From NCBI RefSeq assembly GCF_033880585.1, contig NZ_CP137624.1:3321501-3385500 (forward strand): a stretch of DNA of 64,000 nt, written 5' to 3'. Positions 8,646-17,415 of the stretch are shown piece after piece. The notes beneath the pieces were generated by a model, which worked only from the letters and a program-made list of their open reading frames with translations, was not told the origin of the DNA and did no database searches. Source of the stretch: Lysinibacillus louembei. Lineage in GTDB: Bacteria > Bacillota > Bacilli > Bacillales_A > Planococcaceae. Every line of letters begins with the position of its first letter. The first letter of the stretch is position 1. The translations under genes and the position numbers were made by a program.

Positions 8646-9917
8646 CTAAAGCGCTCGATTCGCTTTATATCCCCATAATACAACAGGAATAACAAAGAGC
8701 GCAAAGCTCATCCCAATAAAGCCAAGCGTTGCATAGCTAGAAAAGGCTACGACAACCCCTGAAACAACGCTTCCGAAGGAGCCACCTAATGCTACTGCAA
8801 CATCAACAGAGCCCTGCACCTTTGCTCGATTATGTATTGTTGTTGAATCAATAATAATAGCAGTTCCACTAATTAAGCCAAAATTCCAGCCAAGTCCCAG
8901 TAGCATTAGTGCCACGACTAGCCATAGTAAGGAATCACCTGGCGCAAAGGCGGCACATATGCCAGCAATCGCTAATGTCACACTAGCCGCAAGTGCCACA
9001 GCAACTCTTCCCACTTTATCTACAAGTACGCCTGTACCTAAAGAGGGCAAATACATCGCTGCTACGTGTAGGCCAATAACAATACCAACTGCGTTTAAAT
9101 GGCTACCATGCCCTAGCATATGGACAGGTGTCATCGTCATAATGGATGTCATAATGACTTGTGATAACACTAACACAATCGCCCCTACCATAATCCCCAT
9201 GCGCATTAGCTGGCGCTTATCTACCGCGCCTTCCGCATTTACTGTTTCAGCTGCGGTTTGATGTATTGCAATGGCTCGCGCTACAAGCAATGGGTCAGGT
9301 CGTAAAAAGACGAAGAGCACTGTACCAGCTAATGCATAGGCTACTGCCGCTAAAATAAATGGTCCTACTAATGTTGGCAATGTAAAGCTTTCTGCCACCT
9401 TGCCCATAGTCGTCGCTAAATTAGGTCCTGCTACCGCACCAAAGGTTGTCGCAACAAGTGCAATGCTTGTTGCCGTTGCCCGCTGCTTACTAGTTGCTAA
9501 ATCGGTTCCTGCATAGCGTGCCTGTAAATTCGTCGCTGTGCCTGCACCATAAAGGAACAGCGCAATAAATAATAGCGCAATATTATCCATTGCTCCTGCT
9601 ATCACTACACCAATTGCCCCTATACTTCCTACAAAAAATCCAGAGGCTAAGCCATAGCGTCTGCCATATTTTTGCGACACACGCCCTACAATATAGGCTG
9701 CTAAAGCTGAGCCTAATGTAAACAAGGCCGCTGGTAAACCTGTTACACTATCTGTGCCTAACATATCCTTCGCCAATAAGGCCCCTACTGTTATTCCTGC
9801 TGCTAACCCTGCACCACCAAAAATTTGCGAGCATAAAATAACGATTAATGTTCGTTTATAAAGCTGCTGCTGTGCAGTTTCTGAGTGCAGGTAAGGGGCT
9901 ATTTTATCATTTGTCAT
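8646..9917 (-). CDS. Major facilitator superfamily transporter
   Basis: 423 aa with about 12 hydrophobic segments, a cytosolic GRVSQKYGRRYG loop (about residues 77-88) equivalent to the MFS motif A, and a central polar loop around residue 220. Position between pbpA and sodA matches B. subtilis yqgE, also an MFS gene. Substrate unknown; drug or metabolite export is possible. It is divergent from paiB with only a short shared intergenic region. Confidence 0.88.
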   Translation of the reverse strand: MTNDKIAPYLHSETAQQQLYKRTLIVILCSQIFGGAGLAAGITVGALLAKDMLGTDSVTGLPAALFTLGSALAAYIVGRVSQKYGRRYGLASGFFVGSIGAIGVVIAGAMDNIALLFIALFLYGAGTATNLQARYAGTDLATSKQRATATSIALVATTFGAVAGPNLATTMGKVAESFTLPTLVGPFILAAVAYALAGTVLFVFLRPDPLLVARAIAIHQTAAETVNAEGAVDKRQLMRMGIMVGAIVLVLSQVIMTSIMTMTPVHMLGHGSHLNAVGIVIGLHVAAMYLPSLGTGVLVDKVGRVAVALAASVTLAIAGICAAFAPGDSLLWLVVALMLLGLGWNFGLISGTAIIIDSTTIHNRAKVQGSVDVAVALGGSFGSVVSGVVVAFSSYATLGFIGMSFALFVIPVVLWGYKANRAL

Positions 9918-10027
9918 GCAACCACTTTCCTTTCGATGCGATTATTTCGCCACACTAAGTTATTTCTAATCTACATGTTGTGAGGTTAAATGTAAACATT
10001 TACAATGAAAATAAAAGGAGGGCTATG

Positions 10028-10648
10028 ATGTATATTCCAAAATATTTTAAAGTGACAAATAGCCAAGAAATTCAGCAATTTATTCAGTATAACAGCTTTG
10101 CAACACTCGTCTCTATGCGTAACAACAGACCGATGGCCGTTCACCTACCTTTACAGCTTGTAGAGAAAGAGGACGGTCATTACTTAACAGGACATGTCGC
10201 TTATGGCAATCCCATTTGGCGCTCGTTACAAGGATTGGAGCAGGTGCTTGTTATGTTTCAAGGACCGCATGCTTACATCTCCTCATCATGGTACGAAAAA
10301 GAAAATGTACCAACATGGAATTATCAAGCTGTCCACATTTATGGGCAGGCAACAACCTTCTCAGGCGAAGCATTAGAGAAGGACTTAGCTGCATTGCTTG
10401 TTAAATATGAAGGGCATCGCGAACGTCCTGTTTTATGGGAAACGTTATCACCTGAATTATTAGAGCGTGAGCTAAAGGGCATTGTTGGCATTCAAATTAA
10501 AATAGAGGAAATACAAGCCGCATACAAAATGAGCCAAAACCGCACAGCAGATGACTACGCAGAAATTACCAACAAGCTGGAGCAAGAACGAGATGCTGGT
10601 GCACACGCAGTTGCGAAGGAAATGAAGAGAAATTCACCACATTCATAA
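10028..10648 (+). CDS. paiB: PaiB-type FMN-binding negative transcriptional regulator
   Basis: 206 aa beginning MYIPKYFKV, the typical PaiB N-terminus. In B. subtilis, PaiB works with the PaiA acetyltransferase to lower protease and sporulation gene expression; the fold is a split-barrel flavin-binding type. The ATG at 10028 lies 6 nt past GGAGG; an adjacent ATG at 10025 is only 3 nt away. No paiA is seen beside it. Divergent from the MFS gene and convergent with sodA, with a short repeat array in between. Confidence 0.85.
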   Translation: MYIPKYFKVTNSQEIQQFIQYNSFATLVSMRNNRPMAVHLPLQLVEKEDGHYLTGHVAYGNPIWRSLQGLEQVLVMFQGPHAYISSSWYEKENVPTWNYQAVHIYGQATTFSGEALEKDLAALLVKYEGHRERPVLWETLSPELLERELKGIVGIQIKIEEIQAAYKMSQNRTADDYAEITNKLEQERDAGAHAVAKEMKRNSPHS

Positions 10649-10650
10649 AA

Positions 10651-10750
10651 TATCAGCGGCTTTTTATCATATATCGGCGTTTTTTGAAATATATCGGTGA
10701 CTTTTCAGGATATATCGGCGAAATTTGAAATATATCGGCGTTTTACTAAA
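10651..10750. repeat. Five-unit intergenic repeat (TATCGGCG type, 20-21 bp period)
   Basis: TATC(A/G)GCG or TATCGGTG cores start at 10651, 10672, 10692, 10713 and 10733 (spacing 21, 20, 21, 20), each followed by a T-rich stretch. It sits between the convergent paiB and sodA genes. It is one of four related arrays in the window (also 21779-22255, 25241-25325, 33688-33785). Confidence 0.8.
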
Positions 10751-10790
10751 ATTCATTGTAAATAAGAAATACTAACTTAAACAAATCTAC

Positions 10791-10835
10791 AAAAAAAGAA
10801 TCAGAAGCATACCAAAATGGTATATTTCTGATTCT
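10791..10835 (-). terminator. sodA terminator
   Basis: Arms AGAATCAGAA / TTCTGATTCT with inner ATACCA / TGGTAT, followed on the minus strand by seven T (A-run 10791-10797). Confidence 0.9.
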
Positions 10836-10873
10836 TTCTATATGCTCTTCAAAATATCGAAGGGCAGCCTATA

Positions 10874-11479
10874 TTATTTCGCTGCTTGGAATTTAGCTTC
10901 TACTACATCCCAGTTTACAACGTTCCAGAACGCGCCGATGTAGTCTGGACGACGGTTTTGGTAGTTTAAGTAGTAAGCGTGCTCCCAAACGTCTAAGCCT
11001 AGGATTGGTGTTTTGCCTTCCATTACAGGTGAATCTTGGTTTGGTGTAGATGTTACAGCAACGCCGTCACCATCAACGATTAACCAAGCCCAGCCTGAGC
11101 CGAAGCGAGTTGTAGCTGCTTTTGCGAACTCTTCTTTGAACGCATCAAATGAACCGAATTTCGCATCGATTGCTGCTGCTACTTCACCAACTGGTGTATT
11201 TGAACCGCCTGGAGCGATTACTTCCCAGAATAATGTATGGTTAGCATGTCCACCACCGTTGTTGCGTACAGCTGTTTGTTTGTCAGCTGGTAGTGCATCT
11301 AGGTTAGCGATTAGCTCGTTTACATCTTTATCTGCAAACTCTGTACCTTCTAATGCAGCGTTTACATTTGTAATGTAAGTTTGGTGATGTTTTGAATGAT
11401 GGATTTCCATTGTGCGTGCATCAATATGCGGTTCTAATGCATCGTATGCGTAAGGTAATTTCGGTAGTTCGTAAGCCAT
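10874..11479 (-). CDS. sodA: Manganese/iron superoxide dismutase
   Basis: 201 aa cytosolic enzyme that converts superoxide to hydrogen peroxide. Begins [20 protein letters not shown]; metal ligands fall in HHSKHHQTY, in the [11 protein letters not shown] helix (His), and in the DVWEHAYY segment (Asp and His). GGGHANH and the downstream residues suit a Mn-type enzyme. A longer frame to 11617 is only a promoter-region extension; GAGGAGG marks the start at 11479. Confidence 0.97.
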   Translation of the reverse strand: MAYELPKLPYAYDALEPHIDARTMEIHHSKHHQTYITNVNAALEGTEFADKDVNELIANLDALPADKQTAVRNNGGGHANHTLFWEVIAPGGSNTPVGEVAAAIDAKFGSFDAFKEEFAKAATTRFGSGWAWLIVDGDGVAVTSTPNQDSPVMEGKTPILGLDVWEHAYYLNYQNRRPDYIGAFWNVVNWDVVEAKFQAAK

Positions 11480-11509
11480 TGTAAATTCCTCCTCGAAGTT
11501 AAAAAATCT

Positions 11510-11560
11510 TTGTTCATGTATAAGATTATCAAAATTGGTACAGTCCTTCAACGAAAAAAA
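11510..11560 (-). promoter_or_regulatory. Probable sigma-A promoter of sodA
   Basis: On the minus strand TTGAAG, a 17-nt spacer and TAATCT lie about 45 nt upstream of the sodA start. The match to TTGACA-17-TATAAT is good but not perfect. Confidence 0.5.
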
Positions 11561-11594
11561 CTCCAGAACACATATTTCGGTCTTTTGACGGAAA

Positions 11595-12071
11595 CTAAAT
11601 CGCAATAACAAAGACAAGGATCATAACTGCTTGAATCGTTCCCTTTGCTGCAACAGATGTTAAAAATCCAACAACAGAGCCTACCCCTGTGCGAACCGCC
11701 TGCTTAATTGTTGTTCTTTCAACAAGTAATTCCGCAATAACGGCACCTAAAAATGGCCCAATTAAAATACCTGCTAATGGGATGACGAATGGTCCAATCA
11801 ACAGCCCAATGGTACTTCCCCACATGCCCGCCTTTGAGCCACCGAATTTTTTGACACCAACTAAATTGGCAATCGTATCCGCTGCAAACAATAATACAAC
11901 GAACAACACTTCAATCACCCAGAACCACCAAGGTAGTGCGAATGTGTAAAACAATCCATAAATAAGAAAGCCTGCCGCAATAAATAATACGGATGGGATA
12001 ATTGGATAAACTAAACCGACAAAGCTAATAACAAAACAGGCAATAATTAATATCCATGCAATAATATCCAT
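11595..12071 (-). CDS. DUF456 family membrane protein (YqgC-like)
   Basis: 158 aa, almost entirely hydrophobic with repeated GxxxG-type glycine motifs ([20 protein letters not shown]), as in the DUF456 family. Function unknown. Location directly upstream of sodA is the same as B. subtilis yqgC. AAAGGAG precedes the ATG at 12071. Confidence 0.85.
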   Translation of the reverse strand: MDIIAWILIIACFVISFVGLVYPIIPSVLFIAAGFLIYGLFYTFALPWWFWVIEVLFVVLLFAADTIANLVGVKKFGGSKAGMWGSTIGLLIGPFVIPLAGILIGPFLGAVIAELLVERTTIKQAVRTGVGSVVGFLTSVAAKGTIQAVMILVFVIAI

Positions 12072-12178
12072 AAAAGTCCACTCCTTTGCCTACTATGTAC
12101 GTCCCACCAAACAAAAAAGTTTCAAAGCGACATGCCTTCACTTTCATGATAAACTGTCTTGTGGAGGAGAAGATACAT

Positions 12179-12691
12179 ATGAAATTAAAACATTCACAGC
12201 TTTTTCTTGCTAGCCTATACGAGCCAAAAAAGCTTGCCGCTTATAGAATTATGCCGATTGGCAAAGTGATTCAATATGCCTTTTTACTCATCACCGCAAT
12301 GACTGTTTTTTCACTCGGCAAATTTTTCAATAATGAAGCTAGTCAAATTTTTGCCTACAAGGAAATAGAGGAATTTGCAAGTGACTTAAAGTGGCTTGTT
12401 TATGCCATTTCTATCGTTTTTTTATTCGTCATGAACACCCTTATTTTATTTGCTAAAATTAGCGTTTATGCTTATGTCGGTCAGCTATTTTTAAAGCCGA
12501 TGAAACGCCGTGGCGAATATCGACAAGTTTGGCGAACAGCTACCTTTGCCATTACATGGGAAGTCATCTTATCAATTATTTTAAGCCTTTTTGCTATCTC
12601 ATCGACAATCTCCATTTTGCTATTTATCATTGTTACAATGAGCATTTTATTCATGGCATTAAAAAGCTATCCGAAAATGCCTCAGGCTTAG
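12179..12691 (+). CDS. DUF1189 family membrane protein (YqgB-like)
   Basis: 170 aa. The N-terminus LASLYEPKKLAAYRIMPIGK followed by hydrophobic segments is typical of DUF1189, a family of unknown function in Bacillota. Four to five membrane segments are visible. ATG at 12179 follows GGAGGAG; the longer frame from 12086 has no ribosome site. Context (next to sodA/yqgC) agrees with B. subtilis yqgB, though that identity is from memory of gene order. Confidence 0.75.
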   Translation: MKLKHSQLFLASLYEPKKLAAYRIMPIGKVIQYAFLLITAMTVFSLGKFFNNEASQIFAYKEIEEFASDLKWLVYAISIVFLFVMNTLILFAKISVYAYVGQLFLKPMKRRGEYRQVWRTATFAITWEVILSIILSLFAISSTISILLFIIVTMSILFMALKSYPKMPQA

Positions 12692-12718
12692 GCAGTCGCA
12701 CTTTATCGACTGCCTTTT
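12691..12718 (+). terminator. Terminator between the DUF1189 gene and glsA
   Basis: GGCAGTCG / CGACTGCC arms followed by TTTTCC. The stem begins at the stop codon of the plus-strand gene and is convergent with glutaminase. Confidence 0.75.
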
Positions 12719-12723
12719 CCTCA

Positions 12724-13659
12724 TTAAAAAATGCTGAGCTGATACTGCCTTGACAATTGCTCTAAAAACTTCATCCCTGCTACGCTATTGCCGACCTCAT
12801 CAATGGCTGGACCGAAAATACCAATCCCTATCGTACCTTGTAATTCCTCAATTTGTGCATCCATTGCAAGACATAAAATGCCTCCTGACACACCGCTTTT
12901 CGCTGGCAGCCCAACAAATGCCGCAAATTTTCCTGAAGCATTATACATGCCACAAGTTAGCATCAAAGCCTTCGCCATTTTTGCTATTTTCGCATCGAAC
13001 AGCTGCTCCTTTGTTAACGGATGATAGCCATCATTCGCAATGACTAAGGCAATCGTGGCGAGCTGCTGCACATCTACAAGCAATGCACATTGCTTTAAAT
13101 AAGCTTCCAGTGCGACCTCCACATCACCTTGCAAGTAGCCATTTGCTTTTAAATAATAAGCAATTGCACGATTGCGATAAGCTGTCTCCCATTCAGATGT
13201 AAAAACTTCATCACTTACCTCACAGTGCACACCAACCATTTTTGCTATAAAGCTTTGCAAATTGTGCACCTTTTCATCCACTGTTCCACCTGGGAGCATT
13301 GACGAAATGGTAATTGCCCCTGCATTAATCATTGGGTTAAAAGGCTTGCCTGGTTGATGACTTTCCAAGCGAATAATGGAATTAAATGGATCACCAGTTG
13401 GCTCTACATCCACATATTGCAGCACATGCTCAGTGCCGTAAGTTGCACAAACAAAAATAAAGCTAATAACCTTTGAAATGCTTTGCAATGTAAAAAATTG
13501 CTGCGTATCCCCTTCCTGAAAAATATGCCCATTGCCATCGATTAACGATACCGCTAATAGCTTTGGGTCCACCTCGCTTAATGCTGGTATATATGTTGCC
13601 ACATGTCCGTTCTTATAAAATGGCTGTGCCTCCTGAATAAGCTGCTGTAATTGTTGCAT
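12724..13659 (-). CDS. glsA: Glutaminase A
   Basis: 311 aa beta-lactamase-fold enzyme that hydrolyses glutamine to glutamate and ammonia. The nucleophile motif S-x-x-K appears as SISK (60-63); GRIE-like and NAGAI (PFNPMINAGAI) motifs and the C-terminal KSGVSGGI segment are conserved. Start at 13659 (ATG CAA CAA) has GGAGGG upstream; a frame to 13716 is an extension into the intergenic region. It appears monocistronic. Confidence 0.95.
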   Translation of the reverse strand: MQQLQQLIQEAQPFYKNGHVATYIPALSEVDPKLLAVSLIDGNGHIFQEGDTQQFFTLQSISKVISFIFVCATYGTEHVLQYVDVEPTGDPFNSIIRLESHQPGKPFNPMINAGAITISSMLPGGTVDEKVHNLQSFIAKMVGVHCEVSDEVFTSEWETAYRNRAIAYYLKANGYLQGDVEVALEAYLKQCALLVDVQQLATIALVIANDGYHPLTKEQLFDAKIAKMAKALMLTCGMYNASGKFAAFVGLPAKSGVSGGILCLAMDAQIEELQGTIGIGIFGPAIDEVGNSVAGMKFLEQLSRQYQLSIF

Positions 13660-13761
13660 CTCACATTTCCCTCCAAAAATTAATAAATAGCTACGCTCAG
13701 GAATAGAATACACCAATTAGACATTCAATAGTATTGTGACTCTATTTTAGGAGGAATATTT

Positions 13762-14091
13762 ATGCGTTACATTATTTTTACCATACTTTTTTTCATTATC
13801 GCCGCAGTTATTAAAATAGATTTACAGGAGGGAACACTTTCTCTCGCCTCCTTTTATGCAGAGGAGATTTGCGAGGAGCAAATTACGTATGAATGGCAGC
13901 ATATCGGCGTTCGTGTACAGCAAAGTGATACCGTGCATAGTCTATTTGCAGCAACACCTACAACGGCTCCTTTTCCTGAGCGTCTTGCTGAATTTTATAA
14001 GGCAAATCCCCATTTACAGCAGCAATCACTTGTAGTAGGTGAATTTGTCAAACTACCGATTCGCAAGCAAATAGAAAATAAATGCTTTTAA
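13762..14091 (+). CDS. LysM-like exported/membrane-anchored small protein (YqfZ-like)
   Basis: 109 aa with an N-terminal hydrophobic segment (about residues 3-18) and a LysM-like C-terminal part: 'VQQSDTVHSLFAATPT' followed by 'FYKANPHLQQQSLVVGEFVKLP', which has the spacing of a degenerate LysM motif. B. subtilis yqfZ lies at the same place before ispG. A role in cell wall binding is inferred from LysM. GGAGG precedes the ATG. Confidence 0.7.
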   Translation: MRYIIFTILFFIIAAVIKIDLQEGTLSLASFYAEEICEEQITYEWQHIGVRVQQSDTVHSLFAATPTTAPFPERLAEFYKANPHLQQQSLVVGEFVKLPIRKQIENKCF

Positions 14092-14233
14092 AATACGCTA
14101 ATTCCTTGTTCTCTCTTATGTTCACTGCTAAAATAATGACAGTGAGAGCATTTTTCGAGTAGCAATGGCAACATCAAAGTAGGTCATTGCGTCTTATTTA
14201 AAAACTCGGAAACAATCGAAGGAGAGAATTTAC

Positions 14234-15346
14234 ATGAGTGAAATCGTTCACCGTTCCAATACACGCCCTGTACGCGTAGGAAACTTAACAATTGGTGGCA
14301 GCAATGAATTATTTATCCAAAGTATGTGTACAACAAAAACACATGATGTGGAAGCAACAGTAGCAGAAATTTTGCGCTTAGAGGAGGCAGGCTGTCAAAT
14401 CGTGCGTGTCGCTGTTCCAGATGAGCGCGCAGCGGATGCCATTGCTGACATTAAAAAGCGTATCAATATTCCGCTTGTTGCAGATATTCATTTTGACTAT
14501 AAACTCGCATTAAAAGCAATTGAAAACGGCATTGATAAAGTGCGTATTAACCCAGGTAATATTGGACGCCGTGAAAAAGTAGAAGCGGTTGTCAATGCAG
14601 CTAAGGCAAAAAATATTCCTATTCGTATTGGTGTCAACGCAGGTTCATTAGAGCGCCATATTTTAGAGAAGTACGGCTACCCTACAGCTGACGGGATGGT
14701 TGAATCTGCATTACATCATATTAAAATTTTAGAAGACTTGGATTTCCATGATATTATCGTGTCCATGAAGGCTTCTGATGTAAATCTAGCAATTGAAGCC
14801 TATGAAAAAGCATCTAAAGCATTCGATTATCCATTGCATTTAGGGATTACGGAGTCTGGGACATTGTTTGCAGGTACAGTTAAATCCGCAGCAGGTCTTG
14901 GTGCGATTTTATCTAAAGGAATCGGCAATACATTACGCATTTCGCTGTCAGCAGACCCTGTGGAGGAAATAAAAGTAGCACGTGAGCTATTAAAGTCATT
15001 CGGTCTAGCTTCCAACATGGCGACATTAATTTCATGCCCAACATGTGGCCGTATTGAAATCGACTTAATTTCAATTGCCAATGAGGTTGAGGAGTATATT
15101 TCAAAGCTAAGCGTACCATTAAAGGTAGCCGTGCTTGGCTGTGCGGTAAATGGTCCTGGTGAAGCACGTGAGGCGGATATCGGCATCGCAGGTGCACGTG
15201 GCGAAGGCTTATTGTTTATGAAGGGCAAAACCGTTCGTAAAGTACCTGAGGAAACAATGGTTGAGGAACTGAAAAAGGAAATTGATAAATTGGCTGCTGA
15301 AATGCTAGAAAAACGTGCAGCTGAGGAAGCGGCTCAAGCACAATGA
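14234..15346 (+). CDS. ispG: 4-hydroxy-3-methylbut-2-en-1-yl diphosphate synthase (flavodoxin), IspG
   Basis: 370 aa, the sixth enzyme of the MEP isoprenoid pathway; it reduces MEcPP to HMBPP with a 4Fe-4S cluster. The TIM-barrel part begins with [12 protein letters not shown] and the cluster-binding C-terminal domain has SCPTCGR and [20 protein letters not shown] precedes the ATG at 14234. The next gene overlaps its stop by 4 nt (ATGA), so they are coupled. ispH, the following pathway step, lies at 36767. Confidence 0.97.
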   Translation: MSEIVHRSNTRPVRVGNLTIGGSNELFIQSMCTTKTHDVEATVAEILRLEEAGCQIVRVAVPDERAADAIADIKKRINIPLVADIHFDYKLALKAIENGIDKVRINPGNIGRREKVEAVVNAAKAKNIPIRIGVNAGSLERHILEKYGYPTADGMVESALHHIKILEDLDFHDIIVSMKASDVNLAIEAYEKASKAFDYPLHLGITESGTLFAGTVKSAAGLGAILSKGIGNTLRISLSADPVEEIKVARELLKSFGLASNMATLISCPTCGRIEIDLISIANEVEEYISKLSVPLKVAVLGCAVNGPGEAREADIGIAGARGEGLLFMKGKTVRKVPEETMVEELKKEIDKLAAEMLEKRAAEEAAQAQ

Positions 15347-15921
15347 TGAACAAAAAAGCAAGGTTCGGCATTGATATCGATGGCACAGTAACTTGCCCAG
15401 CAACGCTGATTCCACATATTAACGAGGCGTATAATGTCAATATTACACTCGATGATGTCGTAGAATATGATTTTTTAAGTGCCTTCCCGCACCCTGTTGA
15501 TCGCACAGAGTTTGCCAACTGGTTTACAACGAATGAGCCCCGTCTTTATGCGGCAAGTAAATTAGCAGACAATGCGCAAGCCATTTTAAACGATTGGCAA
15601 AATCGCTACGAATTGTTTTATATTTCAGCGCGCGGCGAAAGTGTTTTAGATATTACAAAACATTGGTTTGATGAGCATCAAGTTCCATATGACTATATCG
15701 AACTGATTGGCAGTCATAATAAATTAGCAGCAGCTAAACAGCATGCTGTTGATGCCTTCTTTGAAGACAAACATGACAATGCGGTAATGCTAGCAGAGGA
15801 ATTAGACATCCCTGTTATTTTATTCGATACACCTTACAATAGGCTTGCCACACCGAAGAAAGTCATTCGTGTCAACAACTGGCTTGAAGCAAATGACTGG
15901 ATTCGCAAAAACTTTGAATAA
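15343..15921 (+). CDS. HAD-superfamily 5'-nucleotidase-like protein (YqfW family)
   Basis: 192 aa. The N-terminus contains GIDIDGTV, the HAD motif I with both aspartates; SARGES supplies motif II Ser, and FFEDKHDNA supplies the acidic motif IV. The same gene follows ispG in B. subtilis (yqfW, putative nucleotidase). Translation start overlaps the ispG stop (ATGATGA). Substrate not determined from sequence. Confidence 0.82.
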   Translation: MMNKKARFGIDIDGTVTCPATLIPHINEAYNVNITLDDVVEYDFLSAFPHPVDRTEFANWFTTNEPRLYAASKLADNAQAILNDWQNRYELFYISARGESVLDITKHWFDEHQVPYDYIELIGSHNKLAAAKQHAVDAFFEDKHDNAVMLAEELDIPVILFDTPYNRLATPKKVIRVNNWLEANDWIRKNFE

Positions 15922-15926
15922 CCTCA

Positions 15927-15957
15927 AAAGCTGTCGGATTTCACCCCGACAGCTTTT
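15927..15957 (+). terminator. Terminator of ispG-yqfW
   Basis: AAAGCTGTCGG / CCGACAGCTTT with T-run. The stop codon of the oppositely oriented 42-aa ORF overlaps its T-run. Confidence 0.9.
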
Positions 15958-16085
15958 TATATGTCCAATATTCCGCGCAACCACCTGTCCACAAAGCTCT
16001 CAAATGTAATGCCATATTGATTATAAATCTCATGATAGACAAAATACACACCGAGCCTTTCTAACAGCTCGTCATCAATGCGCAT
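15957..16085 (-). CDS. Small protein of 42 aa, unknown function
   Basis: ATG at 16085 is preceded by GGAGGA with a 5-nt spacer, an excellent ribosome site. The product reads MRIDDELLERLGVYFVYHEI then 22 further residues ending in GILDI, with a regular helical pattern and no membrane segment. No family recognised. Transcribed toward, and ending within, the ispG-operon terminator. The strong ribosome site and protein-like composition are the evidence; no homologue check was possible. Confidence 0.6.
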   Translation of the reverse strand: MRIDDELLERLGVYFVYHEIYNQYGITFESFVDRWLRGILDI

Positions 16086-16162
16086 ACATCTCCTCCAATG
16101 ACCGCGTAATGGACTTGCTTACCCTCATCTTACGCAAATGTTGGAGGAAATATGATATTTAC

Positions 16163-16816
16163 TTAGCCATATAGATAATCTATCAAATGCTGGACATGCT
16201 CCTGGTTGTTTAATACGTTCATTAGTTCTTCCGTTAGCACACTAAGAAATTCTCCCTCAATCTCACAAGTCTCTTCATCCATTATTTCTCCTGCAAAGCG
16301 CTCATGAAACACTTTCAGTACAACAGTAATCGCCGCAAAAAATTGCGCTAACGAATCCGCTATGGAAAATACTTCGCTCGCATCGTAGCTCGCTAACACT
16401 GGTGAATTTCTTTGACTTGTATCCACAATAATTGGATCATCATCCTTATCTGCTATCACTACCCAAGAAGCATTCCACATAGGGTTTTCTTCATACGGAG
16501 CGCTACTACCAACCCAGCGAAAGCCTAATTGTCGACGATATAAATTAGCAGGCTCACTTAAATAAAGGTTGCCACTGCCAATGTCGATGCTTATCCTATG
16601 TAATTGATGACCATCCTGACGAATAGGTCCATTCATTTTAAAATGTGAATAAAAATATATTAATTCAGGAGACAATGGAATTTGGGCATGTACGTCCTTC
16701 ACACTGTCGTTCAGACATTCAACAATTTTAGCTTCTTGTCTAAAGAAATTCGGCGTTTCACGATATGTATAATACTGCTGTAGCAAATTCATAATCGCTT
16801 GTTTTAACTGCTCCAT
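16163..16816 (-). CDS. SUKH/SMI1-KNR4-like protein
   Basis: 217 aa. The central part, from 'YFYSHFKMNGPI' through 'WVVIADKDDDPIIVDT' to 'SPVLAS', follows the SMI1/KNR4 (SUKH) pattern in which a strand with 'IADxxxDPI' precedes a bound-ligand loop. SUKH proteins often act as immunity proteins against contact-dependent toxins, but no toxin gene is near. ATG at 16816 is 6 nt past AGGTGA. Function here is inferred only. Confidence 0.6.
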   Translation of the reverse strand: MEQLKQAIMNLLQQYYTYRETPNFFRQEAKIVECLNDSVKDVHAQIPLSPELIYFYSHFKMNGPIRQDGHQLHRISIDIGSGNLYLSEPANLYRRQLGFRWVGSSAPYEENPMWNASWVVIADKDDDPIIVDTSQRNSPVLASYDASEVFSIADSLAQFFAAITVVLKVFHERFAGEIMDEETCEIEGEFLSVLTEELMNVLNNQEHVQHLIDYLYG

Positions 16817-16840
16817 TTTCAATCACCTCTATGTGGTCTG

Positions 16841-16964
16841 AGTAGAGCAATTTTATATATTGCATCTCACATCATACCGATATTTAATAGTATAGGTCTC
16901 CTTTGCAGAAGGAGCAATTCGTTCCTTCTGCGATCATTGTGACTTAACAACCTAGTGCTCTACT
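16841..16964. repeat. Nested inverted repeats upstream of the SUKH-like gene
   Basis: Outer arms AGTAGAGCA (16841-16849) and TGCTCTACT (16956-16964) enclose an inner perfect hairpin GCAGAAGGA (16905-16913) / TCCTTCTGC (16923-16931). No U-run follows the inner stem on either strand. The region contains no gene. Confidence 0.5.
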
Positions 16965-16992
16965 AAAAGTAATATCTTTATCTATACAATTT

Positions 16993-17415
16993 TCAAGCTA
17001 TATCTTCTATCACTTTTACCATCTTTCTCTTTGTTTCCTCTAATGCAGCTCCATCTATAGCAGGCGCTTCATCATCTAAGAAAAAATCTGCAAAGCTTTG
17101 CCCTTCATATCTTGGTATAACATGCAGGTGAAAATGCCCTAAATCGTCAAAAGCACCTCCATTTTGACAGATGGTGATACCATCAGGCTGGAATAATGCT
17201 TTGATTGTTTTTGATACAAGCTGTGCTGCTGTCATTACTGCATTTGCGGTTACAGCATCTAACTTATCCAAATAGCGCACATGCTTTTTGGGCAAAATTA
17301 ATACATGTCCTTCATTATAAGGATCACGGTCTAAAATACAGCAAACATGCTCGTCCTCAAAGACGGCATAAACCATTGCCTGTTGATTGGCTAGTCGGCA
17401 TCCTAGACAGCTCAT
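16993..17415 (-). CDS. HIT-family nucleotide-binding protein
   Basis: 140 aa. Histidine triad HFHLHVIPRY near residues 95-105 and the N-terminal 'CxxC' pair (SCLGC) typical of the Zn-binding HIT branch. HIT proteins hydrolyse or transfer nucleotidyl groups. Start taken at the ATG at 17415, which overlaps the upstream gene stop as ATGA; an in-frame upstream GTG/ATG would overlap more. Confidence 0.88.
   Translation of the reverse strand: MSCLGCRLANQQAMVYAVFEDEHVCCILDRDPYNEGHVLILPKKHVRYLDKLDAVTANAVMTAAQLVSKTIKALFQPDGITICQNGGAFDDLGHFHLHVIPRYEGQSFADFFLDDEAPAIDGAALEETKRKMVKVIEDIA

Noticed and set aside
14827-15228. Antisense ORFs in ispG
   Set aside because: Shadow of a high-confidence conserved gene with codon-phase artefacts.
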